In this document: positions 32,828 to 46,661 of the stretch, piece after piece
Numbering within the stretch: the first letter of the stretch is position 1
Layout of the letters: the number at the start of each line of letters is the position of its first letter
NCBI GenBank assembly: GCA_034509925.1
Contig: CM067531.1
Coordinates: 7,852,319-7,916,318, forward strand
DNA length: 64,000 nt
Source: Hirudinaria manillensis
Taxonomy: Eukaryota > Annelida > Clitellata > Hirudinida > Hirudinidae
Direction: 5' to 3'
The notes under the pieces: model-generated
Seen by the model: the letters and a program-made list of their open reading frames with translations, nothing else
Told to the model about the DNA's origin: nothing
Database searches by the model: none
Program-made: the position numbers and the translations under genes

Positions 32828-35800
32828 CTAGGGTAGCATTCCATACGAAACCTTGTAGAAGAGAGGGGTGTTTCTGAGGTGCTTGTCAGACTCCATGACG
32901 TGCAGCATGTCTTTCAAAGTCGCTCTCTTGACTCGAGCACGTAGGGAGAGAGACTGCAAAAAGATTAAAAATAAAACGATTAAAATCAAATTAAGTTGAA
33001 ATAAATTATAATTTCAATCTCGGATTTCCTTTTCACCATTTTCGAATTGTTTTTTTATATTTTGATTGAAGTAATAAGGTTGAATTCAAAATAGAAAAAT
33101 TCTCGCATCCTTGCCTGAGAAGTCGAGAGAAGGCCGGCCGCGGTCGCCACGCCGGGACCTGCGACGCCAGGCGTGCCGAGCAGGTTGCCCGTCTTTTGCC
33201 TCCTGGGGCCGATGGCAGCGAGGGCCGTGAGGTTCGACTGCTCCTTGACTTTGTCTTCCATTTCCTGTTGTTGTTGCTAGAAAGGGAAATTAATATATAG
33301 CTAGCGACGGCGATCGATGGAAAGTTTCGAGGGAGGACAGAACGCGAGGATGCACCTTCTTTGCCAGCTCCTTCTTCTTCAGCTGTTCCGGATCGTCGGA
33401 TTTCGTTCGACTCTGGAGTTTTGGAAACAAAAACAGGAAATGAGACGGATAATTCGTCAATTAATAAATCGAATAAAAGCCATTCATCCACTGAAGCGGA
33501 ACGTGGTTATCGACCGACCTTGGCAGCTTTTATGATGGCTTTGCTCTCTTGTTCCTTGGCCCTTTCCCCTTCGAGGCGAGCCAGGTCCTGTCTGAACTTG
33601 AGCTGCCTTCGAACCTCGTTCTTCAGAACCATGTTGTCATCGTTCTTGCGAAAGTAAATTAATAACAGTAGTTAATTAACTACGTTTTTTGGCTTCAAGT
33701 GAAACAGTTCAACGTGCAACATTTATAAAGAACACCTAAACCAAAGTATTATTTAATCCAAATTCTAGCAATTATGACTTGCATTCTTTCAGACCATTGT
33801 AGCTCGACCACTTCGAATCTCGCAGGGACTGTGACATCCGAAATAATAAAACAACAACAACAACAACAACATTGAAACGTTAGGAAAGCAAGGTTAGGTT
33901 TTAAACTAAAAACTTAAACAGCTTTTTTTCCAACTAACTTTATAGATCTGCAGCCTGTGAGAGGTCACTGAGTCCAACTGGGCAATTAGGGTGGCGTGTC
34001 TCTCCCTGGCAGCGTGCGAGAACAGTGTAAGGACCTCGGGGTTGAACGTTAATCCCTTGGTCTGACCTAATAAACAAGATATAAATAGAAAAGTAAAAAA
34101 GCTTGGTTGTTTTCCTCAGTCTATCAAGTTATGGTAAGATTTATAAAAAAAATTTTACTAAAGCACTTCTCAATCAATAAAAGTTATTGAAAGGAGACTG
34201 AAATAAATATCCAAAAAGTAATATCTACATCTATAATTATAATCTATAATTATTATATATCTATAATAATAATAGTCTATAATTATAATTAATGCTAATT
34301 AATTAATGTGCATTAAAATGCGCCACAACAAACTATCTGTTGGACGTCATCAAAAGCGCGTAGACTTGACTTTTAGCGAGTCATTGTTTCTGTCCTCTGT
34401 CAATTTTCGAACAACAGCAACAATTTCATTTTCTGTTTCCACGGCAATGCACACTCACAGATGTTTTGAATCCGAGCGGCCAAACTCTGCTCGCCCAGGA
34501 ACAGCTCGTCCTTGCACGACCTCATTTGACCCGTGCTCAGCTGCGACGTGTGCGCGAGGATGTTCTTCGTTTCCTCGTTCAGGTTCACGCCTCCCATGGC
34601 GGCGACGTCCATTATGTCGTCGTCGTCTCTGGAAAGAAAGTCGGAAGAGGGTAGGGGGTGGGGGAAATGAGGTTACGAGTTTCTACTGAGATTAGTGGCT
34701 ACCAGTGCTTCAGGCACGAAGCTGTTAAATTAACTGACTGGCAAATCATTCAACATTTCCATTGAATAGCAGATGTTATTTTTAAAATATGTATATTTAT
34801 TTCTATTTATTTATTTTCTTAGGACCAAATCAACAACTACAATTCCCATTAACAATAATTATGTATATGTTCATACGTTTATATAGACATATGATGATAT
34901 CCTTTCCTCATCCGAAATCCACAAACCTCATGGCGTCATATTTTCTCTTTTCCCCTTTCTGGGCCGGGGCGGCTGCGCTCGGCACGGCTCCGGCGGCGGA
35001 GGGGACGAGGTTGTTCGGGACGAGGGTCGCACCGACAGGGACAGGCTGCGAACCGTTGGCCGCCTGGCTGGCGTTCTGTAGGAGAGCGTTCTGCGATATG
35101 ATGAACCTCGTCAGGTTGGAAGGCTGTTGGTTCGCGGGGGTCGCGAAGCCCGCGGCCCCCTGCTGCATCGCCGTGACGATCTGCTGGGCCGCCGGCTGCT
35201 GCTGCACCAGCTGCTGCAGTTGCAGCCTGTTGAGAGGCTGCTGCTGCTGTTGTTGCTGCAGTTGCTGCTGGACTTGGACCTGGATCTGCTGGTTGGGCCT
35301 GATGCCTGCCCGGATGAACTGCTGAGAGGCAACGAGGACGGGGGGAACCTGCTTGTGGTCGCCCGTCGTCGTGGTGACCAAGGAGGTGAGCAGGCTGGCG
35401 GCCACCTGCTTCGATAGTTGAGGAGACTGGGCGGCCCCCGGGGACTGGAGTCGAGTCTGTTGGCTGGCGATGCTGGCATTCTCCTGGGATGGGTGAATGG
35501 ATGATGGATGTTAAGTATGTTTTGTGCAAGAGCTTCTACATCTTACTATATCTGTGACCGTGTGTGAGACATTTATATATATAATCTCTACCAGAAATAT
35601 AAAATCTGTCAAAGGCCCATAACAGATATTGCCCACATACTTGCAAGATCAAGACATTTGGAATAATCCACTCAAACCTATCTCTTCATTAAAACAGCCA
35701 TTTCTAAGACAATGAATAAATTAATTAATCAATCACGTCTGCTCACTGAAAAAGCACTGGTTTGAAGCTGCTCCACTAACGGACTTCCGCTCTCTGGCCT

Positions 35801-38800
35801 GGGGAGCAGGGGCAGCCCCGTGGAGGTCGTGTGGGGTGCGGCCGAGGAAGACGTGGCCGGGGGTCGTATGCCGTCGATTTGCATCTTGTTCATCAGCATG
35901 CATTGCCGCAAGTACGGAAGACTTTGCTGCGACGGGGCACAAAGAATCGAATTGAAAACAATCCTTTTGATTTAAACAGTTTATTAGGATAAAAAAAAGA
36001 ATTACTAATTTAATAATTTTATAGAATCGCTTGAAACACTGCGAACAAAAAGGTACGCGTGCGTTTGATTCGCCGAGCCACATTTCCCGACTCCGTCCGA
36101 CTTTTCTTTGGTTTCATATGTCAACATTGACAGCATATTTTACATTGTAAAAATTACACATTACAAATACATATATATATATTTATACTTATATTATATG
36201 ATACATAATTATACGACTGCACTTTATACTACACGCCATAAATCAACCCTCGGCCAACCATATCGAGGCAACAACTGGCCCATGATCTTCACCCACCTTC
36301 AGGAATGGAATCAAGTTTGGCTGAGGTGATGACTTCAATTCTTTTTGCAGTTGTGCCGTGAACTGCTCCGGGGTGACCTTGCCATCCTGGATTTGTGGAT
36401 TTCAAGAAAATGACTTTAACACTCGACACTACAGGAGTCAAACTTATTGACAATTAAAAATTGATAATTAATTAAAACCACCCCATGATGACCAAATGAA
36501 GAAGAACAAATTTAAAACAATGATCTCTGTAAACTTCTACAAGTAATTTAGATATGTTATGTAACTTATTGCAACTAATTTACAAATTAGAATCTCCACT
36601 AAATAGGTATATGCAGTTTAAAGCACAAAAACTGCCCACTGGCAGTGGCAACCATCATTAATGACTTACGATCAACCCTTGGATCAGAACGTAGACATTC
36701 TTGCTGGTCTCGGGCGGCTGATTGGCTGCCAATTTGAGCAGGGTGGACAGAAAATTTTTACACTTCTTGACATTGGCCATGATCTCCTTGTCTTGGATAA
36801 CTGGAAAGAAAAAAAATTAAAACCGCCTTAAAGCCGGAGGTCAGAAAATGGCCGAAGGGCAAACGCGAGAGAATCGCATGCACGTCGTCTAGTTTCACGT
36901 CGTGCCCCTGCAGAGTTCGCGCCCAGGATTTGGCGGAGATGCTCGTGAAAAAATACCTTTGGCAATGGCATGGAGCTTGTTGATATCCATGCCTGAGAGT
37001 GATGGCAGTTGATCATTGTCTGGATGAACAAGTTTTTAAGTCTTAAACACGGTCTCCTTTGAAACTTTTGCCGTAGATGGATAATAACATTAAAGGCACC
37101 GAGCAGAAACGGAAGTGGCCGTTCAATTGCAGTCTAGCTTTTTTCAGATTTCCAGTAAATTTGAATTAATAAATTAAATTTTATAAAAGTATGGGTACAG
37201 GAAGGCTTATAAGAGGCTGCAAAGAGATGTTTGAGATCTGCTGATAGGAAAAGGACTTGGGTTGCTGAACTCAATTCAATCTAGCATCAATTCACAAAAG
37301 GAGATTCCTTAATATATTTGAAAGTAGATAAATTTCTAATGATGTTCCATAGCTCCATTCAAGTATGACCAGCATTAATATTAATATTAGTATTAATAAA
37401 CATTTTTTATAATGAAACAAACTCCCAACATATGCCATTTGGGAAGCAATGTTAACAAGCAATCTGTTGGTGTAGTCCAAAAATATGCATTTCAAATCCT
37501 ACATAAAGCCCAATGATGTGTTAAGATGTTGTGATACTTGTAGTAATTATAACAAATGTGTTAAGATGTTGTGATACTTGTAGTAATTATAACAAATAAT
37601 CACATGAAAGCTTAGACATGATTTGCCAATGAAATAATTATTGACATGATTGTGATTCATCCATCTCATCCATACATCCAAACATCTATGCAAAGCAAAG
37701 AGAGAAACAAATGCAATTATTTAAATAATTTCAAATTTATTAATAATTAACCCAATATATTAAACAGGCAACAAAAACCTTTAGAAAATTACTTAGAAAA
37801 TATAAATGTTTATACATATAAACAATACAATACGTGTTTCACGTACATATAGGTCTATAAATATATGGGTAAAGATGCCAAAACAACAAGTATTCAAAAG
37901 TATGGAACTGACGTAAAGAAAAGTCCGAGGTATTACAAATTAATTAAATCACACCTTGACCGATAAAGACACTTTAAAAAGATAAACATTCAAAACAAAT
38001 TCAAAAATATTTCTGTTTCCTAAGCAAAATCAAAGTTCCCACCGTTCGGCAGAGCCGCAGCCTGACCAACAGCGACCGGAGTACTGCTGGCGATCTGAAT
38101 CGGCCTGATGACTGCCTGTTGTTGTTGTTGCTGGGCCTGTGTGGCCTGCAAAACAACGAGAGACGGCGCCTTGGCTTGTTGCGGAGACGGCGTCGAAGAA
38201 GGCAAAAGTCTTTGGCCGATCGGCTGAGACATCCTCGGAGCGGACTGGGATGCGGAGGCCGTTTGCACCTGTTGCTCCTGTTGTGTCTGCACGAGGACGG
38301 GTCTGGCCGTTGTTGTGGTAGCAACATTCGTGGACATGACGATCACCTGTCCACTCAGTGGCTGGGAAAAGTTGATATTTGTGAAATCGATAATCAAATC
38401 TACGATCGGGTTTAATTAGTTGCAAAGTCTCGACTGAGTCCAGACTAGAAGCGTTGCAATTTTGGGAGAACAAAAAGACAAGCACTGTCGTCCTAACCTT
38501 GATGATCTGTCCGACGGACCGCTGAGCTGGCGTCTGCAAGGCGTTCTGAGGCTGCAAGGTTTGGGTTTGGAGTTGAACCAAAGGGTTCTGCCCAGATGGG
38601 GGCACCAAAAACATTTGGCCCTGGTCATTTTTAGCTACCATGAACTGTGGGTTTATGGCAGAGTTGGGATTCAATGTCAGAGGAAATGTAGCATTTTGTG
38701 CCCTGAGTAGCTGTTGTTGCTGATTTGGCTTGATGAATTGAGCATTTGTGATTTGTGCATTATTGGGGGCAATGTTCCTAACAGCCACCACTGGGGGCCT

Positions 38801-38806
38801 CTGCAT
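32828..38806 (-). CDS. TAF4: transcription initiation factor TFIID subunit 4 (TAF4), thirteen exons
   Basis: TAF4 is a histone-fold scaffold of TFIID that pairs with TAF12 and binds activators through its TAFH domain. Exons are 38806-38498, 38361-38043, 36992-36957, 36800-36670, 36386-36297, 35926-35747, 35483-34927, 34628-34459, 34066-33939, 33644-33519, 33412-33356, 33276-33115 and 32953-32828, all in compatible phases; total 796 aa. Residues 1-210 are Gln/Pro-rich activator-type sequence. TAFH is at about 222-295: MANVKKCKNFLSTLLKLAAN, then KNVYVLIQGLIDGKVTPEQF and SSPQPNLIPFLK. A second Gln/Ala-rich linker lies in exon 7. The C-terminal TAF4 domain follows: DDIMDVAAMGGVNLNEETKN, histone-fold-like ILAHTSQ, SLAARIQNI, LTLFSHAARERHATLIAQ, VRRQLKFRQDLARLEGERAK, and a final KRATLKDMLHVMESDKHLRN. 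Intron 12 uses a GC donor. The start Met lies two codons after a possible acceptor, so a 5' UTR intron is likely. Shorter than human TAF4, mainly in the N-terminal linker. Confidence 0.95.
35205..35290 (-). repeat. CAG/CAA polyglutamine-coding tract in TAF4 exon 7
   Basis: Codes a Gln-rich stretch (QIQVQVQQQLQQQQQQQ and LQLQQLVQQQ). Typical of TAF4 linkers. Confidence 0.85.
37516..37597. repeat. perfect 40-bp tandem duplication
   Basis: The block beginning ATGTGTTAAGATGTTGTGAT occurs twice in direct tandem with identical sequence, 40 bp apart, in TAF4 intron 2. Identity implies a recent duplication. Confidence 0.9.
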
Positions 38807-41620
38807 CTTCTAGCAGTCCGAGATGCTTTGATCCGAACGATCAGATGCTCAGGACGTTGCCGGTTAAAATGAAAGAAATCAAATATCAAGCCTTGGAATT
38901 TTCGAGAGGAACAAAAACTTTCAAAACTCTGTTTCAGGATCTTCTGTGGTTGCAAATAATCCAAGGTACTAATTGCAGCTAATTTAAAACCTGAAAGAGA
39001 ACAGACTCTTCAATCTCCAAAAACGTCTTCAAGAAAATTGAGAATAACAATAGCAACAGACGAGACGATTCTCAACAAAGTCATGTTTAAACTTAAAAAT
39101 AAATTATATTTGCAAATGTCATGGAGCCTTACGGAACAAACATCGAGCACAAATCATGGGTTAAAATCAGAACGGGTGAAACCAGGGATGAATGAAAGAT
39201 CTGTTTTTGTGGCCGGAGAGCCGGCTACCAATTCAGAATTTCGACGGGATATCTCGTCGGTCATGAATCGAGACCTAATTTCTCTGATGGTCGATAAAAC
39301 TGCACGAAAATCGAGCTTTGTCTCGTCTAATGTGTCGTATTACATCCAGTGTCAGGCTACCCCACGAGTAGAAGCCAAACGGGACGACACACACCACCCT
39401 ATCCCGTGCAAAGTGCAAAACTTGTCTGAAGAGAACAAACTAGCCTTCGCCATTTTATAAGAGGAAATTTTGATTCATCGCTATTGGCTGACTATCGGCC
39501 AATAGTACTTGGGCGGAATTTTTACGTCACCAAAAACTATAAAAGTCCTCATTTTTGGTATGCGTGCACCACATTTCTCAAAAAGATGCTGACTGATTTT
39601 CATGATGATTTTTTCTAAAACTTGATTGCGCTTAACTAATTACTACAAACTCAAGGTTTAACAGCTAATCAATGGAGATTGCTGACTGCGCTGGGCTTAA
39701 AACTCTACCAATGTTAATGATCCAATTCTAAGATGATGCATCTATTGAAACCGAACAAATAACGTCGTATAGAAGGGTAAAATCTGCAAACTTATAAGCC
39801 GATGAGGACCCGATCCCCTCTCTCCAATGATATGGCATGCATGATGCATGTAGATGCGGAACCATTCCCAGTTTGATTCATCAATATATTTCTCAAATCA
39901 TTTATTTTATTATAATCAAATAATATATATAGTTTAAAATTTTGTTTATTGTATATATTAAATATTCTGTAAGTTTGATTTAATCAATGTCACTAATGCA
40001 ATATCAATGTTTATTAAAAATACGTTGATAATATTTGTTAAATACATTTAAATATTTTTATACCTTTTTTTTGCAACAAAGTTTTGACAGATTTTTCACT
40101 AGGGTTAAGATGAAGTTTCCAAACATAACAAATTTGGTGATGGCTTTTCGGAAAGTTTGTGATGTTTTAGATCGATTTTGCTTTTAAAATGTCTTTCTTA
40201 AATGCTAGATGTTCAAATTTGAGATCTTGTTTTTCTCAGGAAATCGCTAAACTCACTTCACTCTTCTCAAAACACTACAAATATCTTTTGCGAAGCGAAA
40301 TTTTTATTCAATGTCCACATGAATCGAAATTGTTCAATCTGAGATTTGAAGGTTTTATTATTATTTAGTATATTAACTTGCTTTAAGTGTGTAAGATCAT
40401 TTTCCTGAGTAGAGCTGATGAAATGACTAATATTACAGTCCAATGTATGTCTGTCAGCTTTTGTTGCTAAAAAATACTTTATTATCAAATTTAATTTGTT
40501 TTTCAAGTTGAAGTTGTTTATGTGACATGAAGAACTATAAACCAAATCAAACTAATTCATAATGAAGCATCTAACAAATCTTTGTTAATGCTAAATAATT
40601 TTACAATATTGACAGCTAAAGCAATCTCAATAATTTGCTTGGAAGGATTATTAGTGCTTAATTCATTTATGGAGAGACACCCAGGCCATCTTTGGATAAT
40701 CCTAGCAGCATTTTAGAGACAGGAAAGGGGTAATAATAATAATGATAATAATCTAAGTGATAAATAGGATTGCAATTGTCATGGTTGATCAGTGATTAAA
40801 TGATGTGTTTGTGTTTGTGTGCACCAGGCATCAGTTAATTTGTTGTAATTTAAGCCCCATCGCAAACTATGTTGTTGAATGAAATGATTATGAGTCTTTT
40901 GCATTGTAATCCCCAGGAAATGGAGTCATTGCATAACGTTCAGTGCACATTCTTAATTTAAAATAAAAGTACTTTCTCATGATCTCCCCATCACCCTTCC
41001 TGACCTTATGCATCTGATCTGTTGGAACTTAATTAACTTAATTACTTTCATGTGACCATGATTGGCCTGGGATGATACTTGTAAAATGCATAGGTGATTA
41101 ACACTCAAGGTTTGTGCTTTTTTACAAGTATAAACTTCGAGAAGAGTCAGAGCATCTGTCTTAATAAGACGAAGCCTGGAGAGATGCTTTACCAATGATT
41201 GTAAGTCTGCTTAATTAGTTTTTGGAGAGCATGATCAATAATTTCTTTGAAGTCATTTTTGCCCATGAAGCAAGAATCACACATTTTTTCAGTCTAATGT
41301 TGTCTGCAACTGAGCATTGCTTTACATAAAACAATTGATTAAAAATGAATTGTCATCTTAAAATCATCTGAAATGGATGCTAATATTTGGCACATCAAAA
41401 TTAGATAAGAAAATGCGACTTATTTCGTCATCAGAAGCAAGTTCTAAGTTAATGTTATTCTCTGCTAAAACAAAACAAGATTCATCAGGTATGCATCAAC
41501 AATAACTCATTAATTACATAAATTTGTTAACAAGATATATAAAAAGCCGAGGGAATTCTAGAATTGGAAAATGTCACTCCAGTGTCTCTCTTGAGAACTC
41601 ATACAGCACTGCTGAGTTAT
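38807..41620. other. region between TAF4 and the PDZ/coiled-coil gene
   Basis: AT-rich. It contains the TAF4 promoter and 5' UTR (left) and the probable 3' UTR of the PDZ gene (right). A plus-strand open frame at 39038-39460 has no family resemblance and no supporting splice context. No other gene is supported. Confidence 0.5.
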
Positions 41621-44600
41621 CTAGTAGTTTCTTTGACCCATAGCGAAGTGATTGGGCGTTCTGTTGTGATTTGGCCAATTGTTGACAGCATTCGGTCTCC
41701 TGTGATAAGAGTCGTCGTTGCTTTGACCGAACCTGCCCGAGCTTTGTCCGTGTACGACCCATCCTCGAGGAGACTTTTGGTCATCACGGGCCAGGTGTGA
41801 CAGATTCGTGGTGGATGCCGACAATCTTTTGTTTATAAGTTGAGAGTTATGGGGCGCAGAGCTGGTCTGAGTTCGGTAATTGGTGTTTTGGGAATGGGGA
41901 TTGTTGTAGGCAAACAAGGAATCCACGGCACTTGAAGATGTGTGCTGGCTGTTAGAGGCATTGTTGCGATCGTTTACCCTCTCGTTGTTGCTGTACGTTC
42001 TGTGACTATTAGAGGAATCTTTTCTTGGGAAAAGTCTGTCAGCCGCAGAGTCCTTTGCTGAGCCAGGAATTTTTGCTTGGTGATCGATTGATGAGGATCT
42101 GGTGTGATGGTGGGGTGGTTGAGCGATGCCTGCATACGTAAAGGTGGCGGACATTGAGTTGTTAGACAAGTGAGAATTGGACGACATTCTCCTCTCGTGT
42201 CCTGATGATTCTGGCCTGCGGATATGTGAATTCAGTTTACTGTCTTCGGTTTGTGACGATCTAGGTTTCGATCTTTCATGTTCGCTGAATTGTCCGGCGT
42301 CAGAGTAGCGAGGACCGACGGCTACTCGGCTTTCAAAGTACGACGGTCTTTTCAACTTTCCATTAGCATCGGCCTTTCTTTGCCTCTCTGCTTCTTCGAC
42401 GAGCCAATGCTTTGAAATGCTTTTTGCAACGTTGTAATTCTCGTTAGGGTGATGACTGTCGTAGGACTTGCCGTTTAGACCTTTTCCAGGAAATTCATTG
42501 TTCTTTGGCGGGTTTTCCTGAAATCTTGATGACGGTTGAGCACCGCTCGGAGGATTTTCGCCGTAAAGGAGGAAGTTGATGTTGGATTCGTTTTCTGGTC
42601 GATAAAAGGTTGTCTCGCTTCCGGAGTGACTTCTGACGTGGTGAGGCCTGACGTTGCCATCGCTATCATGGCTGTCGTTGTTTAATCTCTTGAAAGTTGG
42701 TCCAAAGTAGGCTGGACTTTTAGCTGGGGGATTGGCATAATCATTATAATTGAATGTCCTGTGATCTGGGGCGGAGTCATGATTATTTGGGGACTGGCAT
42801 TTTGGAGATGCTGATGCAATTTGGCCTGATTCACCCGACGGACCTCTTTTGTCACTATTGCCGAAGAAGTTTGGTTTATTCAATTGGATTGTTTTGACTG
42901 TGGTTTTATCGTATGATAAGCCAGCGTCCTTCAAAATGTCTCTCGACAGTTTGGCGTAAGGATTTCCCCCTTCGGGAGTTTTCTTCATCGTGTGATTGCT
43001 TTCGGGTTGTTGATGGGATTGAGAAAGTTTGATGACGTCAGGTCTGTTGTTAGATATTTGGCCAAAAGATTCTTCACTTTCCTGGTTTCTGATAGCTTTG
43101 GCTTCTTCTTCAGACCTGAGTCTTTGTTTTTCTAGTTTTTTGATCTCGTTTTCTTCTTTAAGCCTTTGTTCTCTCATTCTCATGACTTCTTCCTCTTCTT
43201 TGACACGCATCATTCTCAACTCCTCCACTTTCTTTTCCTCTCTCAACCTTTCCAATCTCTTCTTTTCTATTTCCTGTTGTTCCCTCAATCTTTGAACCTG
43301 CAATTCTTCCTCTTTCAAGGATTGACTCATCCTCGAGTCTTCAAAAGCTCTGGAGTTTTCAGCGGCAAAAGACGGAACGCCGGTGGTCTTAATAGGTGCG
43401 ACGTTTTCTTTCATGGAGCCGGTTTGGGATAAATCATCCTTCCATGTGGCTATGTGTCTTTTTGGAGGCATTGAGCAATCATTTGTGTTGGAAGAACTAG
43501 GGTTTGGAAGATCGCGTTTTTCTGGTTGATTTTTCTGCTGGTCTTTTTCGATATTTTTCAGAATTTCATCTCTAATGGAATCTTCTTGAGGCGCTTCGTA
43601 GCTTTTTGATATGAAGGACGGTTTGGTAGTAGCCGAGGAAGTCGTACTTTCAAACTTATTGACATGGAATTTAATGGGTTTATACTCGCTTTTCTTTAAT
43701 CCAAGGTTATCAGAAACTCTGGAATTGCTAAAAGATAGCTGAGGTTCGGTCGATCCATGGGGAGAGGATGTTTTGTCACTATTTGAAGCAACTTCGCCAC
43801 TCTTATTTCCAGCAAAGAATGAGTAACTGTAATCTTTTGAAGCATTTTCTTGAGAACCTGTTTTGGTCTTGCTCGGAATAGCTTGAATTTTCCCAAAGTT
43901 GGCATTCGAAAGATTGCTCTCCTTGTTGAACTTATCATACCTTTCCTTCATATCCCGTTTTTCTTTTTCATCTTTCTCCTTCAGTTCTTTATCTCTCTTT
44001 TTCCACTCTGCGGCCGCGTTCCGCGACACTTCCACCTTCTCGATGCTATCATTCTTCGTTTTGAAATCTTTTTTCCAGTTTTCATAACTCGCTGATTCGC
44101 CTCTGAAGCGATTCCTGCTATCAGATGGCTTGTCCAAGTTGGATTTGAAGGTCTGGTTCTTGGTCTCGACTTCCTTGTCAACTCCACTGGATTTCATCGA
44201 CTTGCTCTCATCGTCTTCTTGTCTGCGACTCTCGAACTTTTCACCAGATGTAGTAGTCTCCGCATTTTTCCTTTCAAAATATTTCTGTCCGATCCTACTA
44301 TTGGAATGAACTTTGTCGTCAGTTGAGCGCCTAAGTGAAGGTTCGTTTCTTGAAACGAAGCTGGAATCGTTGGAAACGGCTTTCGATCGGATACTACGTC
44401 CTTCACGTTCCAGCTCAGCGGCTGAAAATTCGGCCACGTACTTGTGGCTGTTGTAGCCTTCGTCGCTGTCGCTTGTCGCTGGAAAACTCGTCTCGTACGG
44501 TCGATTTTGATGTCTCTTCTTATCTGATCGAGAGATGAATTTTAAAAGGAATTATAGTCCACTACTATTATTATGGAATTAGTGGCAAAAAGTTCGGAAA

Positions 44601-46623
44601 CCTTTCAGAACTTTTAGTTCTTCGGAATGTTCTGGTTCAAAGCCGAGAAACTTAAACTTCTGCATTGTCAAATTTTCCTTCAATTGGTCGGCCGGGTGTT
44701 TGGCACTCGACTGGGAAGATGAGGACTCTGCGTAGCCGGGTGAGGAGGACCTTCGGCCGGAGTTGGCCAGGAAGGCCATGCCCACTTCCTGCTCGCTGAT
44801 GGTTCTGAAAAGGCCGATATTTTATCATTAATTGGTAAATAATAACAATTATCATGTCGTTGAAGTTAGTCTCAGATGAGTTTCGTCTCAGAATTTGAAC
44901 AAATTTTTATTCTCAATAGCACTACACAACATGGACCACAGAAGTCGTTCTACATTCTTTATAAATTCATATTAATTAGATTCATAACATATTCATACAA
45001 AATAACGTTTTATTATGGAAATTGATTATGATTAATATTAATAATAACTAACTAAGAAGTAGTTACACTTACGCGTCGAAAAAGTGCTTTGATCCCCTAG
45101 CCACAGAATCGCCAGTCTCGGTAGGGGTATTGTCCCCACTGGCCAACCTCTGGGCCTTGGATTCTGGAAAGGTGCTCCAGTTGACAGGAGGAGCGGATGG
45201 CAGGGGTGATGGAGACTCGACGAAGCAGTCGTTGGCGTACTCCGGCTGCGGTGGAAGAGGCGGAGTCGAACGATAAGAGGACTGGAGAAGATGGAAGTTA
45301 AAGGTTCAAGAGTAAAAATTCGTTTCTACAGAAGTAACTTTTCTTAGGAATAAAGGTTCATAGTTTTTGTTTATAGTTTAAAAATCTCGTTTACATTTTT
45401 GGGATGCCTTTGAATAACTTTACATAATAATGACATAACGTTTATTTAATAATACTGAACAAAATGAATAATAATAATAATAACGAATAAAATGAGATGA
45501 TAATAATAATAATAACAAATCATAATGATAATTTATCACCTGTGATCCAGACCATCTGGCATTGGGTGGGTTCAACCCCAACTCCATCTCCTCCTCATCA
45601 CTGAGAGCCTCTTCTGATGAAGCTGATGGAAAGAAAAGAAAATAAATAAATGAATGAATGAATGAATAAACAAATAATTTTTTCACTTAATATTCAAAAA
45701 CTTTTAAATCTTTTTTGCATAATTTGAAATGAACTTAGAAACGAAATCGGTGCAGAATACTGGGGAGGTAATAAATAAATAAACGTGATTTTACATAAAA
45801 GAATTTGAACCGAAAGAAAGGAATTTCAAGTGTTTCCTCGGCTGGTTAAAACGTTGGTTGAAACTGGTTGATTGGTTTTAGTAGTTCTTTACAAGTTCTT
45901 CAATTTATGTAGCGCATCCTTATACATCAATCGAAAATTACACCAACAAATGGTCGGCGTTGAAATAAACTACCAAGGTGATTGATAATTTGATTGACGG
46001 CTTAACAACCCGATTGAAATTTCAATCATGACTCACTCTTGACCCTTCTGATCCTCAACTCAATGATCCCCTTTTCCACAGCATCTTGGACCACCTTCCT
46101 GACGGAGTCCTTGTAATGTTTACTGACGTCCACTCCGTTAAGGTGAAGGACGATATCGGCAGCCTTCAGACCGCATATGTCGGCAGAGCTACCTGTGGCA
46201 ACGTGAGATGAATTTTAATAATTATTCGATTAATTGTAGATTAATCGCGGATTAATCCATAAATTTATTCTGGTTGACTGGATTTTATTTTTAGTATTAT
46301 TTTATCGATTCTAATTAGTGTGTTTTTTTTTACAATATCTAGCATAATATTAGTGTAAATTAATTATTATATTGATAAATAATTAAAATATTGGTGTAAT
46401 AGTATAAATTAGTGTATTCGAATTTCAGTGATTCGAAACTCGAGAAAACTTAAAGCTGAATAAATAATATTAAATAAATTAAATCATAATTATTATTATC
46501 ATCATCGTCGTGGTCGTCATTATTTTCGTCATCGTCGACGTCATCAAGCGAGCTTAAGTTAACCTTTTCACTTGAAAAGTATCTAATGGATATTATCTAT
46601 AAATGTGACGACCAACATCTATT

Positions 46624-46661
<38 letters not shown>

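Noticed and set aside
39038..39460. Plus-strand frame of 140 codons
   Set aside because: Lies in the TAF4 upstream region, has no recognisable domain or splice context.
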